Origin: Candidatus Segetimicrobium genomatis
GTDB lineage: Bacteria; Sysuimicrobiota; Sysuimicrobiia; Sysuimicrobiales; Segetimicrobiaceae
Length of the DNA stretch: 64,000 bases
NCBI GenBank assembly: GCA_005882275.1
Contig: VBAK01000137.1
Coordinates: 1-64,000, forward strand
Direction of reading: 5' to 3'
Shown here: piece by piece, positions 54,293 to 63,447 of the stretch
Layout: each line of letters opens with the position of its first letter
How positions within the stretch are numbered: position 1 is the first letter of the stretch
Notes under the pieces: model-generated
Seen by the model: the letters and a program-made list of their open reading frames with translations, nothing else
Databases searched by the model: none
Told to the model about the DNA's origin: nothing
Program-made: the position numbers and the translations under genes

Positions 54293-55045
54293 ATGGCGGA
54301 CGCGACATTTCAGGTGTTCCGGGGCGATGCCGAGGGCGGGCAGCTCGTCCCCTACCAGGTGCCCATCACGGAGGGCATGGTCGTCCTCGATGGGATCCAC
54401 TATATCCAGGGACACCTGGACGGGACCCTGGCCTGCCGCTGGAACTGCAAGGCGGCGAAGTGCGGCTCGTGCAGCGCAGAGGTGAACGGCCGGCCGCGGC
54501 TGATGTGCAAGACCCGGGTCGACGAGTTCGCCGGACCGATCAGCGTGCGGCCGATCAAGGTGTTCCCCCTCATCAAGGATCTCGTGACGGACGTCTCCTG
54601 GAACTTCCGGATGAACGAGCAGATCCCGCCGTTCACGCCCGGCCCGGACGAGGCGCCGGGGCCGTGGCGGATGTACCGGGAGGACGTCGAGCGCCTCTTC
54701 GAGTTCCGGAAGTGCATCGAGTGCTTCCTCTGCCAGGACGTCTGCCACGTCCTGCGGGAGCACGACGGGCTCGACCGGTACATGGGCCCGCGGTTCATGG
54801 TGCGGATCGCCGCCCTGGAGATGCATCCGAAAGATTCCCTCTCCCGCACCGACCTGCTGCGGGGCCGGGGCGGGATCGGATTCTGCAACATCACGAAGTG
54901 CTGCGAGGACGTCTGCCCCGAGCACATCCACATCACCGACAACGCGATCATCCCGCTCAAGGAGCGGATGGCGGACGACTATTTCGATCCCTGGCGGGCG
55001 CTGCTGAGAATGTTCGGCAGGAAGAAGGAGCCCCGGGGGACCTAG
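54293..55045 (+). CDS. sdhB: Succinate dehydrogenase iron-sulfur subunit
   Basis: A 250-residue subunit with three clusters. The [2Fe-2S] cysteines are in CRWNCKAAKCGSCSAEVNG and MCKTR; RKCIECFLCQDVCHV gives the [4Fe-4S] motif and CNITKCCEDVCPEHI the [3Fe-4S]/second set. These details match the actinobacterial form (WNCKAxKCGSCSAE). It is translated 14 bases after sdhA with a GAGGGTGG site. Confidence 0.95.
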   Translation: MADATFQVFRGDAEGGQLVPYQVPITEGMVVLDGIHYIQGHLDGTLACRWNCKAAKCGSCSAEVNGRPRLMCKTRVDEFAGPISVRPIKVFPLIKDLVTDVSWNFRMNEQIPPFTPGPDEAPGPWRMYREDVERLFEFRKCIECFLCQDVCHVLREHDGLDRYMGPRFMVRIAALEMHPKDSLSRTDLLRGRGGIGFCNITKCCEDVCPEHIHITDNAIIPLKERMADDYFDPWRALLRMFGRKKEPRGT

Positions 55046-55048
55046 ACC

Positions 55049-56293
55049 ATGGCGACGCCGAAAACACTGACCCCGCCCAAGGAGGGCGAGCGGATCGAGG
55101 CCCGCGGCGGCCGGCTCGCCGTGCCCGACACCCCGATCATCCCCTACATCGAAGGCGACGGCACCGGTCCCGACATCTGGCGGGCCACCGTGCGCGTCCT
55201 GGACGCGGCCGTCCGGAAGGCCTACGGCTCGAAGCGGCGGATCGTCTGGTTCGAGGTGTTCGCGGGAGAGAAGGCCCACGCCCGCTTCGGCACCTGGCTT
55301 CCGGAGGAGACACTGCAGGCGTTCGAGCACTACGTCGTCGGGATCAAAGGGCCGCTGACGACGCCGGTCGGCGGCGGATTTCGGAGCCTCAACGTGTCGC
55401 TGCGCCAGCAGCTCGACCTGTACGCTTGCGTCCGCCCGGTCCGCTACTTCGAGGGGGTCCCCAGCCCCGTGTGTCACCCGGAGCAGGTGGACGTCGTGGT
55501 CTTTCGCGAGAACACGGAGGACATCTACGTCGGCTACGAGTGTGCGAGCGGGTCGCCGGAGGCGAAGCGGTTGATCGAGTTCGTGGGACGGGAGTTCAAG
55601 TGGAAGATCCGCGAGGATGCCGGGGTCGGCCTCAAGCCGATGAGCCCGTTCGGCACCAAGCGGCTGGTCCGCAAGGCCATCCGGTTCGCGATCGACCACG
55701 GCCGCCGCAGCGTCACCCTCGTCCACAAGGGCAACATCATGAAGTACACGGAGGGCGCCTTCGCCCAGTGGGGCTACGAGGTGGCGCGCGAGGAGTTCGC
55801 CGCGGAGACGATCCCCTGGGCCGATGTGGAGAAGCACCACCGCGGTGTGGTCCCGCCCGGGAAGATCCTGATCCAGGATTACATCGCCGACGTGACGTTC
55901 CAGCATGTGCTCACCCGGCCCCGCTCCTTCGACGTCATCGCCACGGGCAACCTGAACGGGGACTACCTCTCCGACGCGATCGCCGCCCAGGTCGGGGGAA
56001 TCGGCATGGCCCCCGGGGGGAACATCAGCGACGTCCACGCGGTGTTCGAGGCGACGCACGGCACCGCGCCCAAGTACGCCAACCAGGACAAGGTGAACCC
56101 GGGGTCGCTGATCCTGTCGGGCGTGATGATGCTCGAGCACCTCGGGTGGCGGGAGGCGGCCGGCCTGGTCATCCGCGGGATGGAAGCGACGTTCCGGAAG
56201 AAGATCGTGACCTACGATCTGGCGCGCCTCATGGAAGGCGCCCGCGAGGCGCGCACAAGCGAGTTTGCCTCGGCCGTCGTCGACAATATGTAA
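55049..56293 (+). CDS. icd: NADP-dependent isocitrate dehydrogenase
   Basis: A 414-residue enzyme of the class with [21 protein letters not shown] at the N-terminus, [22 protein letters not shown] for substrate, and [28 protein letters not shown] and [24 protein letters not shown] hold the cofactor and metal residues typical of the NADP form. It makes 2-oxoglutarate. It begins 3 bases after sdhB. After its stop lies the repeat at 56296-56327. Confidence 0.95.
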   Translation: MATPKTLTPPKEGERIEARGGRLAVPDTPIIPYIEGDGTGPDIWRATVRVLDAAVRKAYGSKRRIVWFEVFAGEKAHARFGTWLPEETLQAFEHYVVGIKGPLTTPVGGGFRSLNVSLRQQLDLYACVRPVRYFEGVPSPVCHPEQVDVVVFRENTEDIYVGYECASGSPEAKRLIEFVGREFKWKIREDAGVGLKPMSPFGTKRLVRKAIRFAIDHGRRSVTLVHKGNIMKYTEGAFAQWGYEVAREEFAAETIPWADVEKHHRGVVPPGKILIQDYIADVTFQHVLTRPRSFDVIATGNLNGDYLSDAIAAQVGGIGMAPGGNISDVHAVFEATHGTAPKYANQDKVNPGSLILSGVMMLEHLGWREAAGLVIRGMEATFRKKIVTYDLARLMEGAREARTSEFASAVVDNM

Positions 56294-56295
56294 GG

Positions 56296-56327
56296 CCGAT
56301 CGAAGCGTGGAGTGGAGCCAAGGTAAC
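56296..56327 (+). repeat. Second copy of the ssb-associated repeat, between icd and mdh
   Basis: The stretch CCGATCGAAGCGTGGAGTGG and what follows to GGTAAC matches 17587-17616 with five substitutions or so. It sits in the leader of mdh, ending about 18 bases before the GTG. Its role is unknown. Confidence 0.55.
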
Positions 56328-56345
56328 GTCCTGGAGGGCTGCCGG

Positions 56346-57284
56346 GTGGGGAGAACGCGCGCGAAGGTGACGATCGTGGGAGCCGGGAACGTCGGCCACT
56401 CGGCGGCCCAATGGATGCTCTCGCACCGGCTCGCCGACGTGGTGCTGGTCGACGTCATCGAAGGCATGCCGCAGGGCAAGGCGCTGGACCTGCTCGAGGC
56501 CGAGCCGATCGAGGGGGTCGACGTCCGGATCACCGGGACCAACGGGTACGACGAGACCGAGCAGTCGGACATCGTCGTGATCGTGGCCGGGATCGCCCGG
56601 AAGCCGGGGATGAGCCGGGAAGATCTCCTCGCGACCAACGCCGGCATCGTGCGGGGCGTCACCGAACAGGTGACGAAGCGGTCGCCCAACGCGCACCTGA
56701 TCGTGGTCACCAATCCCCTGGACGTCATGGTGTACCTGGTCCACAAGATCAGCCGCTTTCCCCCCGAGCGGGTGATGGGCCAGAGCGGCGCGCTCGACAG
56801 CACCCGGTTTCGGACCTTCATCGCCCAGACGCTCGGCGTCTCGGTCCAGGACGTCTCCGCGATGGTGATCGGGGCGCACAGCGACACGCACATGGTCCCG
56901 CTGGCGAGCCTCGCCACGGTGGGAGGGATCCCGCTCCGCCGGTTGCTGTCCCCGGATCGGATCGCCGCCCTGGTCGACCGCACCCGCAAGGGCGGCGCGG
57001 AGATCGTGAGCCTCCTCAAGACCGGCAGCGCCTTCTTCGCTCCGGGCGCCGCCATCGCGCAGATGGTGGAGGCGATCCTGCTGGACCGCAAGCGCGTCCT
57101 GCCGCTCTCCGCCTATCTGTCCGGCCAGTACGGCGTGCGCGATCTCTACGTGGGCGTCCCGGCGGTGCTCGGCGCGGGAGGGGTGGAGCGGATCCTCGAC
57201 GCGCCCATGGACGACGGCGAGCGCAAGGCGTTCGACGCGGCCGTCGCGAGCATCCGCGAGAACGTCGCGCTCCTCAAACTCTAG
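56346..57284 (+). CDS. mdh: Malate dehydrogenase
   Basis: A 312-residue NAD-dependent enzyme. KVTIVGAGNVGHSAAQWML gives the Rossmann GxGxxG, VVLVDVIEG the adenine-ribose Asp, and NPLDVMVYLVHKISRF and GQSGALDSTRFR the substrate and catalytic loop; IGAHSDTHMVPLAS carries the active-site His. The tetrameric LDH-like type is expected. GTG at 56346 has GGAGGG 8 bases upstream. Confidence 0.95.
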   Translation: MGRTRAKVTIVGAGNVGHSAAQWMLSHRLADVVLVDVIEGMPQGKALDLLEAEPIEGVDVRITGTNGYDETEQSDIVVIVAGIARKPGMSREDLLATNAGIVRGVTEQVTKRSPNAHLIVVTNPLDVMVYLVHKISRFPPERVMGQSGALDSTRFRTFIAQTLGVSVQDVSAMVIGAHSDTHMVPLASLATVGGIPLRRLLSPDRIAALVDRTRKGGAEIVSLLKTGSAFFAPGAAIAQMVEAILLDRKRVLPLSAYLSGQYGVRDLYVGVPAVLGAGGVERILDAPMDDGERKAFDAAVASIRENVALLKL

Positions 57285-57295
57285 ATCGCGGGCTC

Positions 57296-58411
57296 ATGAA
57301 GCTGCACGAGTTCCAGGCCAAGGAGGTCTTCGCCAGGTACGGGCTCCCCGTGCAGCAGGGGGCCGTCATCGAACGGCCCGCGCAGATGGCGGGGCTGACC
57401 CTCCGCTACCCGGTCGTCGTCAAGGCCCAGGTGCTCGTGGGCGGCCGCGGGAAGGCCGGCGGCATCAAACTGGCCGCGACCCCGGCCGAGGCGGAATCCT
57501 CCGCCCGGGCGATCCTGGGCATGACCATCAAAGGGGAGCGGGTGGAGCGGGTGCTGGTCGTCCCGGCCGCGGACATCGGCGCCGAGTACTACCTCGCCTT
57601 CGTGACCGACCGTGCCAGACGGCGCGCGGTCGCCGTGGCCTCCGCGGCCGGCGGGGTCGAGATCGAGGCCGTCGCCAGGACGGCCCCCGAGAAGATCGTC
57701 ACGGTGCCCATCGACCCGTGTCTCGGGTGCCCGCCGTTCCAGGCCCGCGCCATCGGCCGGCGGCTGGGGTTCGCCGGCCCGCTCCTCGACGCGTTCGCCG
57801 GGATCGCCGGCAACCTGTACCGGCTCTACTGGACCGAGGATGCCGACCTCGCGGAGATCAACCCGCTGGCCGTCGTCGGGTCGACCCTGCTCTGCGTCGA
57901 CGCCAAGCTCGTCCTCGACGACAACGCGGCGTTCCGGCACACGGACCGTCCCCCCTCGGAGGAACTGACGGCGCTCGAGCGCGAGGCCCGGTCCCACGGG
58001 CTGTCCTACGTGGAACTGGACGGGGACATCGCCGTCATCGGCAACGGGGCGGGCCTGGTCATGAGCACGCTGGACCTCCTGGCGCACTTCGGCGGGCGGG
58101 CGGCCAACTTCCTGGACATCGGGGGCGGCGCGACGGCGGACGGGATGCGGGCCGCCCTGGACATCGTCCAGCGAAAGTCCGGGATCCGGGCGATCTTCAT
58201 CAACATCTTCGGCGGCATCACGCGGTGCGACGAGGTTGCCCGGGGGATCGTCCAGGATCCCCCGCGGGTCCCCGCCAGCATCCGCCTGACCGGCACGAAC
58301 GAGGAGGAAGGGCAGCGCATCCTCCGCGGGGCCGGCATTTCGGCGACATTGGATCCCGACCAGGCGGCCCAAGACGCCGTCGCGCTCGCCCGCGCGGCCC
58401 CGCGTCCATAG
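57296..58411 (+). CDS. sucC: Succinyl-CoA synthetase beta subunit
   Basis: A 371-residue ATP-grasp subunit: MKLHEFQAKEVFARYGLPV, VKAQVLVGGRGKAGGIKLA, LAEINPLAVV and FLDIGGGATADGMRAALDIV are diagnostic, with IFINIFGGITRCDEVARGIV near the end. It pairs with SucD for substrate-level phosphorylation. It follows mdh by 11 bases and precedes sucD by 2. Confidence 0.96.
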   Translation: MKLHEFQAKEVFARYGLPVQQGAVIERPAQMAGLTLRYPVVVKAQVLVGGRGKAGGIKLAATPAEAESSARAILGMTIKGERVERVLVVPAADIGAEYYLAFVTDRARRRAVAVASAAGGVEIEAVARTAPEKIVTVPIDPCLGCPPFQARAIGRRLGFAGPLLDAFAGIAGNLYRLYWTEDADLAEINPLAVVGSTLLCVDAKLVLDDNAAFRHTDRPPSEELTALEREARSHGLSYVELDGDIAVIGNGAGLVMSTLDLLAHFGGRAANFLDIGGGATADGMRAALDIVQRKSGIRAIFINIFGGITRCDEVARGIVQDPPRVPASIRLTGTNEEEGQRILRGAGISATLDPDQAAQDAVALARAAPRP

Positions 58412-58413
58412 CG

Positions 58414-59313
58414 ATGGCCATCATCGTGGGACGCGACACCCGCCTCCTGGTGCAGGGCATCACCGGCTACCAGGGGGCGTTTCACACCGGGCTGATGCTC
58501 CAGGCGGGCACCCGGGTCGTCGCCGGCGTCACGCCCGGCAAAGGCGGGGCGAAGGTCCACGATGTCCCGGTCTTCGAGACCGTGGACGAAGCCATCCGCG
58601 CGACCGGCGCCGGGGCCAGCGTGATCTTCGTGCCGGCGCGGCTCGCCCGCGACGCGGCGCTGGAGGCGATCTCGAGCCGGCTCAATCCCGTCGTCATCAT
58701 CACGGAGGGCATGCCGGTCCACGATGCGATCGAGGTCGTGACCTACGCCGCGCAGCAGGGCGTCCGCGTGCTCGGTCCCAACGGCCCGGGCGTGACGACG
58801 CCGGGGGAGTGCCGGGTGGGGATCATGCCCACGCACCTGTTCAGCCGCGGTCACGTGGGGATCGTCTCCCGCAGCGGCACCCTCACCTACGAGATCGTGG
58901 CGGGGCTTACCCGCGCGGGGCTCGGGCAATCGACGGCCGTGGGGCTGGGCGGTGATCCCGTGGTGGGGTTGAGTTTCGTGGACGTGCTCCAGCTCTTCAA
59001 CGCCGACCCGGACACCCACGCCATCGTCCTGATCGGCGAGATCGGCGGCGCGGGCGAGGAAGAGGCGGCGCGCTACATCGGCGAATCCGTCAAGAAACCG
59101 GTCGCCGCCTACATCGCCGGGCGGACCGCGCCGGAAGGCAAGCGGATGGGGCATGCCGGGGCGGTGATCTCCGGCACCGAGGGGACCGCCGAGCACAAGA
59201 TCCAGGCCCTCGAGGCCGCCGGAGCGGCGGTCGCCAGGCTGGTGAGCGGGATCCCCGCGCTGCTCACCGCGCGCCTGGGAGCCGGGGAGCGGACGCGCCG
59301 GTCCTCCCGCTGA
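58414..59313 (+). CDS. sucD: Succinyl-CoA synthetase alpha subunit
   Basis: A 299-residue subunit with [21 protein letters not shown], the CoA-binding fold [30 protein letters not shown], and [18 protein letters not shown] containing the phosphohistidine His. Length matches. It ends the TCA-cycle block; 108 bases follow to the next gene. Confidence 0.96.
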   Translation: MAIIVGRDTRLLVQGITGYQGAFHTGLMLQAGTRVVAGVTPGKGGAKVHDVPVFETVDEAIRATGAGASVIFVPARLARDAALEAISSRLNPVVIITEGMPVHDAIEVVTYAAQQGVRVLGPNGPGVTTPGECRVGIMPTHLFSRGHVGIVSRSGTLTYEIVAGLTRAGLGQSTAVGLGGDPVVGLSFVDVLQLFNADPDTHAIVLIGEIGGAGEEEAARYIGESVKKPVAAYIAGRTAPEGKRMGHAGAVISGTEGTAEHKIQALEAAGAAVARLVSGIPALLTARLGAGERTRRSSR

Positions 59314-59397
59314 TCGCTCCGCGCCCGATTCCCGCCGCCGGCCCACCGGATCGATCTGTCGTCACGCGCCTGCTCCCTATGCCCGGCCGCCGGGACC

Positions 59398-59406
59398 TGC
59401 TATAAT
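59398..59406 (+). promoter_or_regulatory. Extended -10 promoter before the holin-like protein
   Basis: TGCTATAAT is a perfect extended -10. It ends 15 bases before the ATG at 59422, so the leader would be about 9 bases. No -35 match is visible. Confidence 0.6.
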
Positions 59407-59421
59407 TTCGAAGATAGACCG

Positions 59422-59760
59422 ATGGGATTTGTGATCCGGTGGTTCATCAATGCCGTCGCCCTCTACGTGACCACCTTGATCGTTCCCGGGGTCAAAGTTC
59501 CGGATTTCGGCGCGCTCCTTGTGGCCGCGCTCGCCCTGGGCATCGTGAACGCGGTGATCCGGCCGGTGGTCCTCCTCTTCACCCTTCCGCTGAACATCAT
59601 GACGCTCGGCGCGTTCACGTTGGTCGTGAACGCGGGGATGCTCTCCCTGGTGGCCGGCGTGACGCACCGCCTGCGCCTCGAGAGCTTCTGGTGGGCGCTG
59701 CTCGGAGCGATCGTGCTCAGCGTCGTCAGCGCCGTCATCAGCCGCCAGGTGGAAGACTGA
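59422..59760 (+). CDS. Phage-holin-family membrane protein
   Basis: A 112-residue protein with four hydrophobic segments (about residues 5-25, 28-48, 55-78 and 86-108). MGFVIRWFINAVALYVTTLIVPGVKV and NAVIRPVVLLFTLPLNIMTLG are typical of the mycobacterial four-helix 'holin' family, which is common in chromosomes with no phage. The function outside phages is unclear. It ends overlapping the rapZ start by one base. Confidence 0.85.
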   Translation: MGFVIRWFINAVALYVTTLIVPGVKVPDFGALLVAALALGIVNAVIRPVVLLFTLPLNIMTLGAFTLVVNAGMLSLVAGVTHRLRLESFWWALLGAIVLSVVSAVISRQVED

Positions 59761-60665
59761 TGGTCCGCCGGCAGCCTGTCGCGGGCGCGCGCGCCGATCC
59801 CGTCGACGAAGAAATGGAGTTTCTCATCATCACCGGCCTCAGCGGCGCCGGGAAATCGCTCGCCATCCAGTCCCTGGAAGACCTGGGGTTCTTCTGCGTC
59901 GACAACCTGCCCCCCGCGCTCATCCCCAAGTTCGCGGAGATCATCAAGGAGTCCCAGGGGCGCATCCGGCGGGTGGCGCTCGTCATCGACATCCGGGGCG
60001 GCGAGTTCTTCGACGCGCTGGGGGCGGCGCTGGCCAACCTGGACGCCAGCGGGATCCGGTTCCAAATCCTCTTCCTGGACGCCTCCGATGAGATCCTGGT
60101 GCGGCGCTTCGAAGAGACGCGGCGCAAACATCCGCTCGGCGGGAGCGTGCTCGACGGCATCCGCGAGGAGCGCCGGCGCCTGCAGCCGCTCAAAGAGCGG
60201 GCGAGCCGGATCATGGACACCAGCACGCTGACGGCGCGGGAGTTCAAGCAGGAGCTCGCCGATGCGTTCCTGCGCCCGGACGGCCGCCGCGCGCTCACCG
60301 TCGACGTCATGTCCTTCGGCTACAAGTACGGTATCCCGCTGGACGCCGATCTGGTCTTCGATGTGCGCTTCCTGCCCAACCCCTATTACGTGGAGGCGCT
60401 GCGCGCCCTGCCCGGGAGCAGCCCCCAGGTTCGCGAATTCGTCCTGCGCGCGGAGCAGACCGTGGAGTTCCAGCGGAAGCTGCACGACATGCTGTCCTTC
60501 CTCCTGCCCCAGTTTACGGCGGAGGGAAAGACCCACCTCACGATCGCGATCGGGTGCACAGGCGGCAAGCACCGCTCGGTGGTGGTCGCCGAGGATCTCG
60601 CCCGCTACCTGGGCGCGAGCGGGTACACCGCGCGCGTCAAACACCGGGATGTGAAGAAAGAATGA
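59760..60665 (+). CDS. rapZ: RNase adapter RapZ
   Basis: A 301-residue P-loop protein. FLIITGLSGAGKSLAIQSLEDLGFFCVDNLPP is the Walker A region, FLDASDEILVRRFEETRRKHPL the second module, and the C-terminal IAIGCTGGKHRSVVVAEDLARYL the conserved RNA-binding domain. In E. coli it controls GlmS via small-RNA decay; in Gram-positives (YvcJ) it binds nucleotides. It is next to yvcK as in many Terrabacteria, but no whiA follows. The ATG 59760 overlaps the previous stop; ATG 59814 would be shorter. Confidence 0.94.
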   Translation: MVRRQPVAGARADPVDEEMEFLIITGLSGAGKSLAIQSLEDLGFFCVDNLPPALIPKFAEIIKESQGRIRRVALVIDIRGGEFFDALGAALANLDASGIRFQILFLDASDEILVRRFEETRRKHPLGGSVLDGIREERRRLQPLKERASRIMDTSTLTAREFKQELADAFLRPDGRRALTVDVMSFGYKYGIPLDADLVFDVRFLPNPYYVEALRALPGSSPQVREFVLRAEQTVEFQRKLHDMLSFLLPQFTAEGKTHLTIAIGCTGGKHRSVVVAEDLARYLGASGYTARVKHRDVKKE

Positions 60666-62026
60666 GCCTGAACGGGAGGCGCAACGGGCAGCTGCTCGAT
60701 CGGTTCCGGCTGTGGCTGCGCTGGCTTGAGCCCGGGCTCGGCGTGAAGCGCTGGATCGCGCTGATGGGGGGCGGGATCTTCCTCGTCAGCGTGGGGGCCG
60801 TGCTCATCGTCAACTTCAAGCTGCTCGATGTCCTCGGCGTCGCGGTCGTCCGCGCGATCGACATGGTCTATATCGTCACCGGCCACGTCATCTCGCCGAT
60901 CTTCATCGGGATCGTCCTGCTCCTCCTCGGCACCGGCGTCATCGTCTACGGGATGCGCGAGACCATCGGCGCCATCGTGGACGTCTTTCTCCCGCGGGGG
61001 GATCCGCGGCTGGTGGAGATGATCCTCAAGCAGCGCCAGCTCCAGCGCGGGCCGCGGATTGTCGTCCTCGGCGGGGGCACGGGCCTCAGCACCCTGCTGC
61101 GCGGCCTGAAGAAAGTCTCGACGAACCTCACGGCCGTAGTGACCGTGTTCGACGACGGCGGATCCTCCGGACGGCTGCGGCGGGAGCAGGGGATCCTGCC
61201 GCCCGGCGATATCCGCAACTGCCTCGTCGCGCTCGCCGAAGCCGAGCCCCTCCTGACGAAGCTGTTCACGCACCGGTTCAAGGGCGGCGATCTGGACGGG
61301 CACAGCTTCGGCAACCTGTTCATCGCCAGCATGTCGCAGGTGACCGGGGATCTGGAGACCGCGGTCAAGGAGTGCAGCAAGGTGCTGGCGATCCGCGGCC
61401 GGGTGCTGCCCACGACGCTTCGGGACGTCGTCCTCTGCGCCGAGATGGCCGACGGCGCCGTCGTGGAGGGGGAGTCGGCGATCACCCGAGCGGGCGGCGC
61501 GATCCGCCGGGTGTTCTTGACGCCGGCCCGGGTGCCGGCGCTGCAGGACGTCCTGGAAGCGATCGCCGAGGCGGATCTCATCGTCCTCGGGCCTGGGAGC
61601 CTGTACACCAGCGTGCTGCCCAACCTCCTCGTCGACGGGGTCGTGGAGGCCCTGCGCCGGTCCCCGGCGCTCAAGGTCTACGTCTGCAACGTGATGACGC
61701 AGCAGGGAGAGACGCGGGGGTTCCGCGCCTCCGACCACGTCCGGGTGCTGCTGGAGCAGGGGGGCAAGGGGCTGTTCGACTACGTCCTGGTCAATACCCG
61801 GCGGCCCCGCAACCAGGCCCTGCTGGCGCGGTACAGCCAGGAAGGCGCCGAGCCGGTCGAGCCCGACGTCGAGGCGATCCGCGCGCTGGGCCCGCGTCCG
61901 GTGTCCGAAGACCTGATCAGCGAAGAGGAGCTCGTCCGCCACGACCCGCGCAAGATCACCGCGGCGCTGCTGCAGCTGGTCGCCTCGGTGTCACCCGAGG
62001 CGCGCCGGGTCGGGGTCCCCCTGTAG
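60662..62026 (+). CDS. yvcK: Gluconeogenesis factor YvcK/CofD-like protein, membrane-anchored
   Basis: A 454-residue protein. Residues 1-130 include two transmembrane helices (about 29-52 and 75-98); residues 135-450 are the YvcK/CofD fold, with VVLGGGTGLSTLLRGLKK, VFDDGGSSGRLRREQGILPPGDIRNCLVAL, and VLGPGSLYTSVLPNL. YvcK binds UDP-sugars and is needed for growth on gluconeogenic carbon and for cell shape. Cytosolic forms lack the helices. It overlaps rapZ by 4 bases. Confidence 0.92.
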   Translation: MSLNGRRNGQLLDRFRLWLRWLEPGLGVKRWIALMGGGIFLVSVGAVLIVNFKLLDVLGVAVVRAIDMVYIVTGHVISPIFIGIVLLLLGTGVIVYGMRETIGAIVDVFLPRGDPRLVEMILKQRQLQRGPRIVVLGGGTGLSTLLRGLKKVSTNLTAVVTVFDDGGSSGRLRREQGILPPGDIRNCLVALAEAEPLLTKLFTHRFKGGDLDGHSFGNLFIASMSQVTGDLETAVKECSKVLAIRGRVLPTTLRDVVLCAEMADGAVVEGESAITRAGGAIRRVFLTPARVPALQDVLEAIAEADLIVLGPGSLYTSVLPNLLVDGVVEALRRSPALKVYVCNVMTQQGETRGFRASDHVRVLLEQGGKGLFDYVLVNTRRPRNQALLARYSQEGAEPVEPDVEAIRALGPRPVSEDLISEEELVRHDPRKITAALLQLVASVSPEARRVGVPL

Positions 62027-62031
62027 GAAAC

Positions 62032-62058
62032 TTGACACGCTCCGGCAAAGAGTACTAC
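62032..62058 (+). promoter_or_regulatory. Possible promoter of the nuo cluster
   Basis: TTGACA (62032-62037), then TACTAC (62053-62058) after 15 bases; an 18-base alternative TACCCT is also near. The fit of the -10 is modest. It is just after the yvcK stop and ahead of nuoA. Confidence 0.35.
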
Positions 62059-62086
62059 CCTGCGCGGGGGACGGCACGCCTGCGGG

Positions 62087-62452
62087 GTGGACGGGATGCT
62101 GCTCGACTGGGGCTACGTCGCAATCTTCGCCATCGTCGGCACCCTGCTCGCGGCGATGCCGCTCTTCGTGATCTGGCTGATCAGCCCCCGCAGCGACTAC
62201 CCGCAGAAATTTGAGACGTACGAATCCGGGGTCCCTGCCATCGGGCAGGCCTGGGCGCAGTTCAACGTCCGGTATTACCTCTTCTCGCTGGTCTTCGTGG
62301 TCTTCGACGTCGAGATCATCTACCTCTACCCGTGGGCGGTCGTCTACCGCAAGGCGGGAGCCGTCGCGTTCTACGATATGCTGGTCTTCCTCGCGATCCT
62401 GACCCTCGGCCTCGTCTACGCCTGGCGCAAGGGCGCGCTCGAGTGGGTCTAG
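62087..62452 (+). CDS. nuoA: NADH-quinone oxidoreductase subunit A
   Basis: A 121-residue membrane subunit with three helices: WGYVAIFAIVGTLLAAMPLFVIWLI near residue 10, YYLFSLVFVVFDVEIIYLYPWAVVYRKAG near residue 60 including the conserved acidic VFDVE, and the end YAWRKGALEW. Complex I oxidises NADH or another donor and pumps protons. GTG 62087 is chosen; ATG 62096 is an alternative. nuoB does not follow; nuoH is next after 14 bases. Confidence 0.93.
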   Translation: MDGMLLDWGYVAIFAIVGTLLAAMPLFVIWLISPRSDYPQKFETYESGVPAIGQAWAQFNVRYYLFSLVFVVFDVEIIYLYPWAVVYRKAGAVAFYDMLVFLAILTLGLVYAWRKGALEWV

Positions 62453-62466
62453 CGGAGGCGGCGGCG

Positions 62467-63447
62467 GTGTCCTGGTCTCACGAACTGTGGCGGGCGATCG
62501 AGGGGACGGTCCTGATCTTCTCCGGAGTCGCCGTCCTCGCGGCGATGTTCGGCGTCCTCCTGGAGCGCAAGATCAGCGGCTGGATGCAGAGCCGGCTCGG
62601 CCCCAAGCACGTCGGTCCCCAGGGGCTGCTCCAGACCATCGCCGACACGATCAAGCTCCTCCAGAAGGAGAACATCGTCCCGCGAAACGCCGACGCCACG
62701 ATCTTCGCCTCGGCGGTGCTCGTCGTGCCGCTGGCCGCGCTGCTCGATTACGTCGTGATCCCCTTCGGGACGACCCGCTTTGGGCCGCTGATCTTCCGCG
62801 ATCTCAACATCGGCGTGCTCTACTTTGCCGCGACCTCGTCCCTCGTCGTCGTCGGGATCCTGATGGCCGGATGGGGGTCGAACAACAAGTACGCCCTGGT
62901 CGGCGGGCTGCGCTCCGCCTCGCAGATGGTCAGTTACGAGATCCCGATGGGGCTGGCCCTGATCACGGTCGCCCTGCTGGCCGGCTCGCTGTCGACGGTC
63001 AAGATCGTCGCCGCCCAGGCGCGCTGGTGGTACGCGGTGGAGCAGCCGCTGGCCTTCCTGATCTTCCTCACCGCCGCCGTGGCCGAAGTGAACCGGGTGC
63101 CGTTCGACCTCGTCGAGGCCGAAAGCGAGCTGGTGGCCGGCTACTTCTCGGAGTACACCGGGATGCGGTTCGCCCTCTTTCAGCTCGGGGAGTACGGCGA
63201 GATGTTCGCGATGGCGGCGATGGCGGTCACCCTGTTCCTCGGGGGGTGGCGGGGACCGGTGCTGCCGCCGGTGCTCTGGTTCGTCATCAAGCTCTACGCG
63301 CTGATCTTCGTCTTCATCTGGGTCCGCTGGACCTATCCCCGGTTCCGCATCGATCAGCTGCTCAACTTCGCGTGGAAGGTGCTGATCCCGGTGGGACTCG
63401 CGAACCTCGTGGCGACGGCGTTCTTCGTCATGGTGGTCCGGCGATGA
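62467..63447 (+). CDS. nuoH: NADH-quinone oxidoreductase subunit H
   Basis: A 326-residue membrane subunit that forms part of the quinone cavity. LERKISGWMQSRLGPKHVGPQGLLQTIADTIKLLQKENIVP, RSASQMVSYEIPMGLAL and AEVNRVPFDLVEAESELVAGYFSEYTGMRFALFQLGEY are the conserved quinone-site segments; eight or nine helices are visible. GGAGG precedes the GTG start. It overlaps nuoJ by 4 bases. Confidence 0.95.
   Translation: MSWSHELWRAIEGTVLIFSGVAVLAAMFGVLLERKISGWMQSRLGPKHVGPQGLLQTIADTIKLLQKENIVPRNADATIFASAVLVVPLAALLDYVVIPFGTTRFGPLIFRDLNIGVLYFAATSSLVVVGILMAGWGSNNKYALVGGLRSASQMVSYEIPMGLALITVALLAGSLSTVKIVAAQARWWYAVEQPLAFLIFLTAAVAEVNRVPFDLVEAESELVAGYFSEYTGMRFALFQLGEYGEMFAMAAMAVTLFLGGWRGPVLPPVLWFVIKLYALIFVFIWVRWTYPRFRIDQLLNFAWKVLIPVGLANLVATAFFVMVVRR

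Noticed and set aside
53612-57091. Very long minus-strand open frame opposite sdhA-mdh (1159 codons)
   Set aside because: Composition is a mirror of the real genes (His/Arg/Val runs), no known motif is present, and the plus-strand sdhA, sdhB, icd and mdh are unmistakable.
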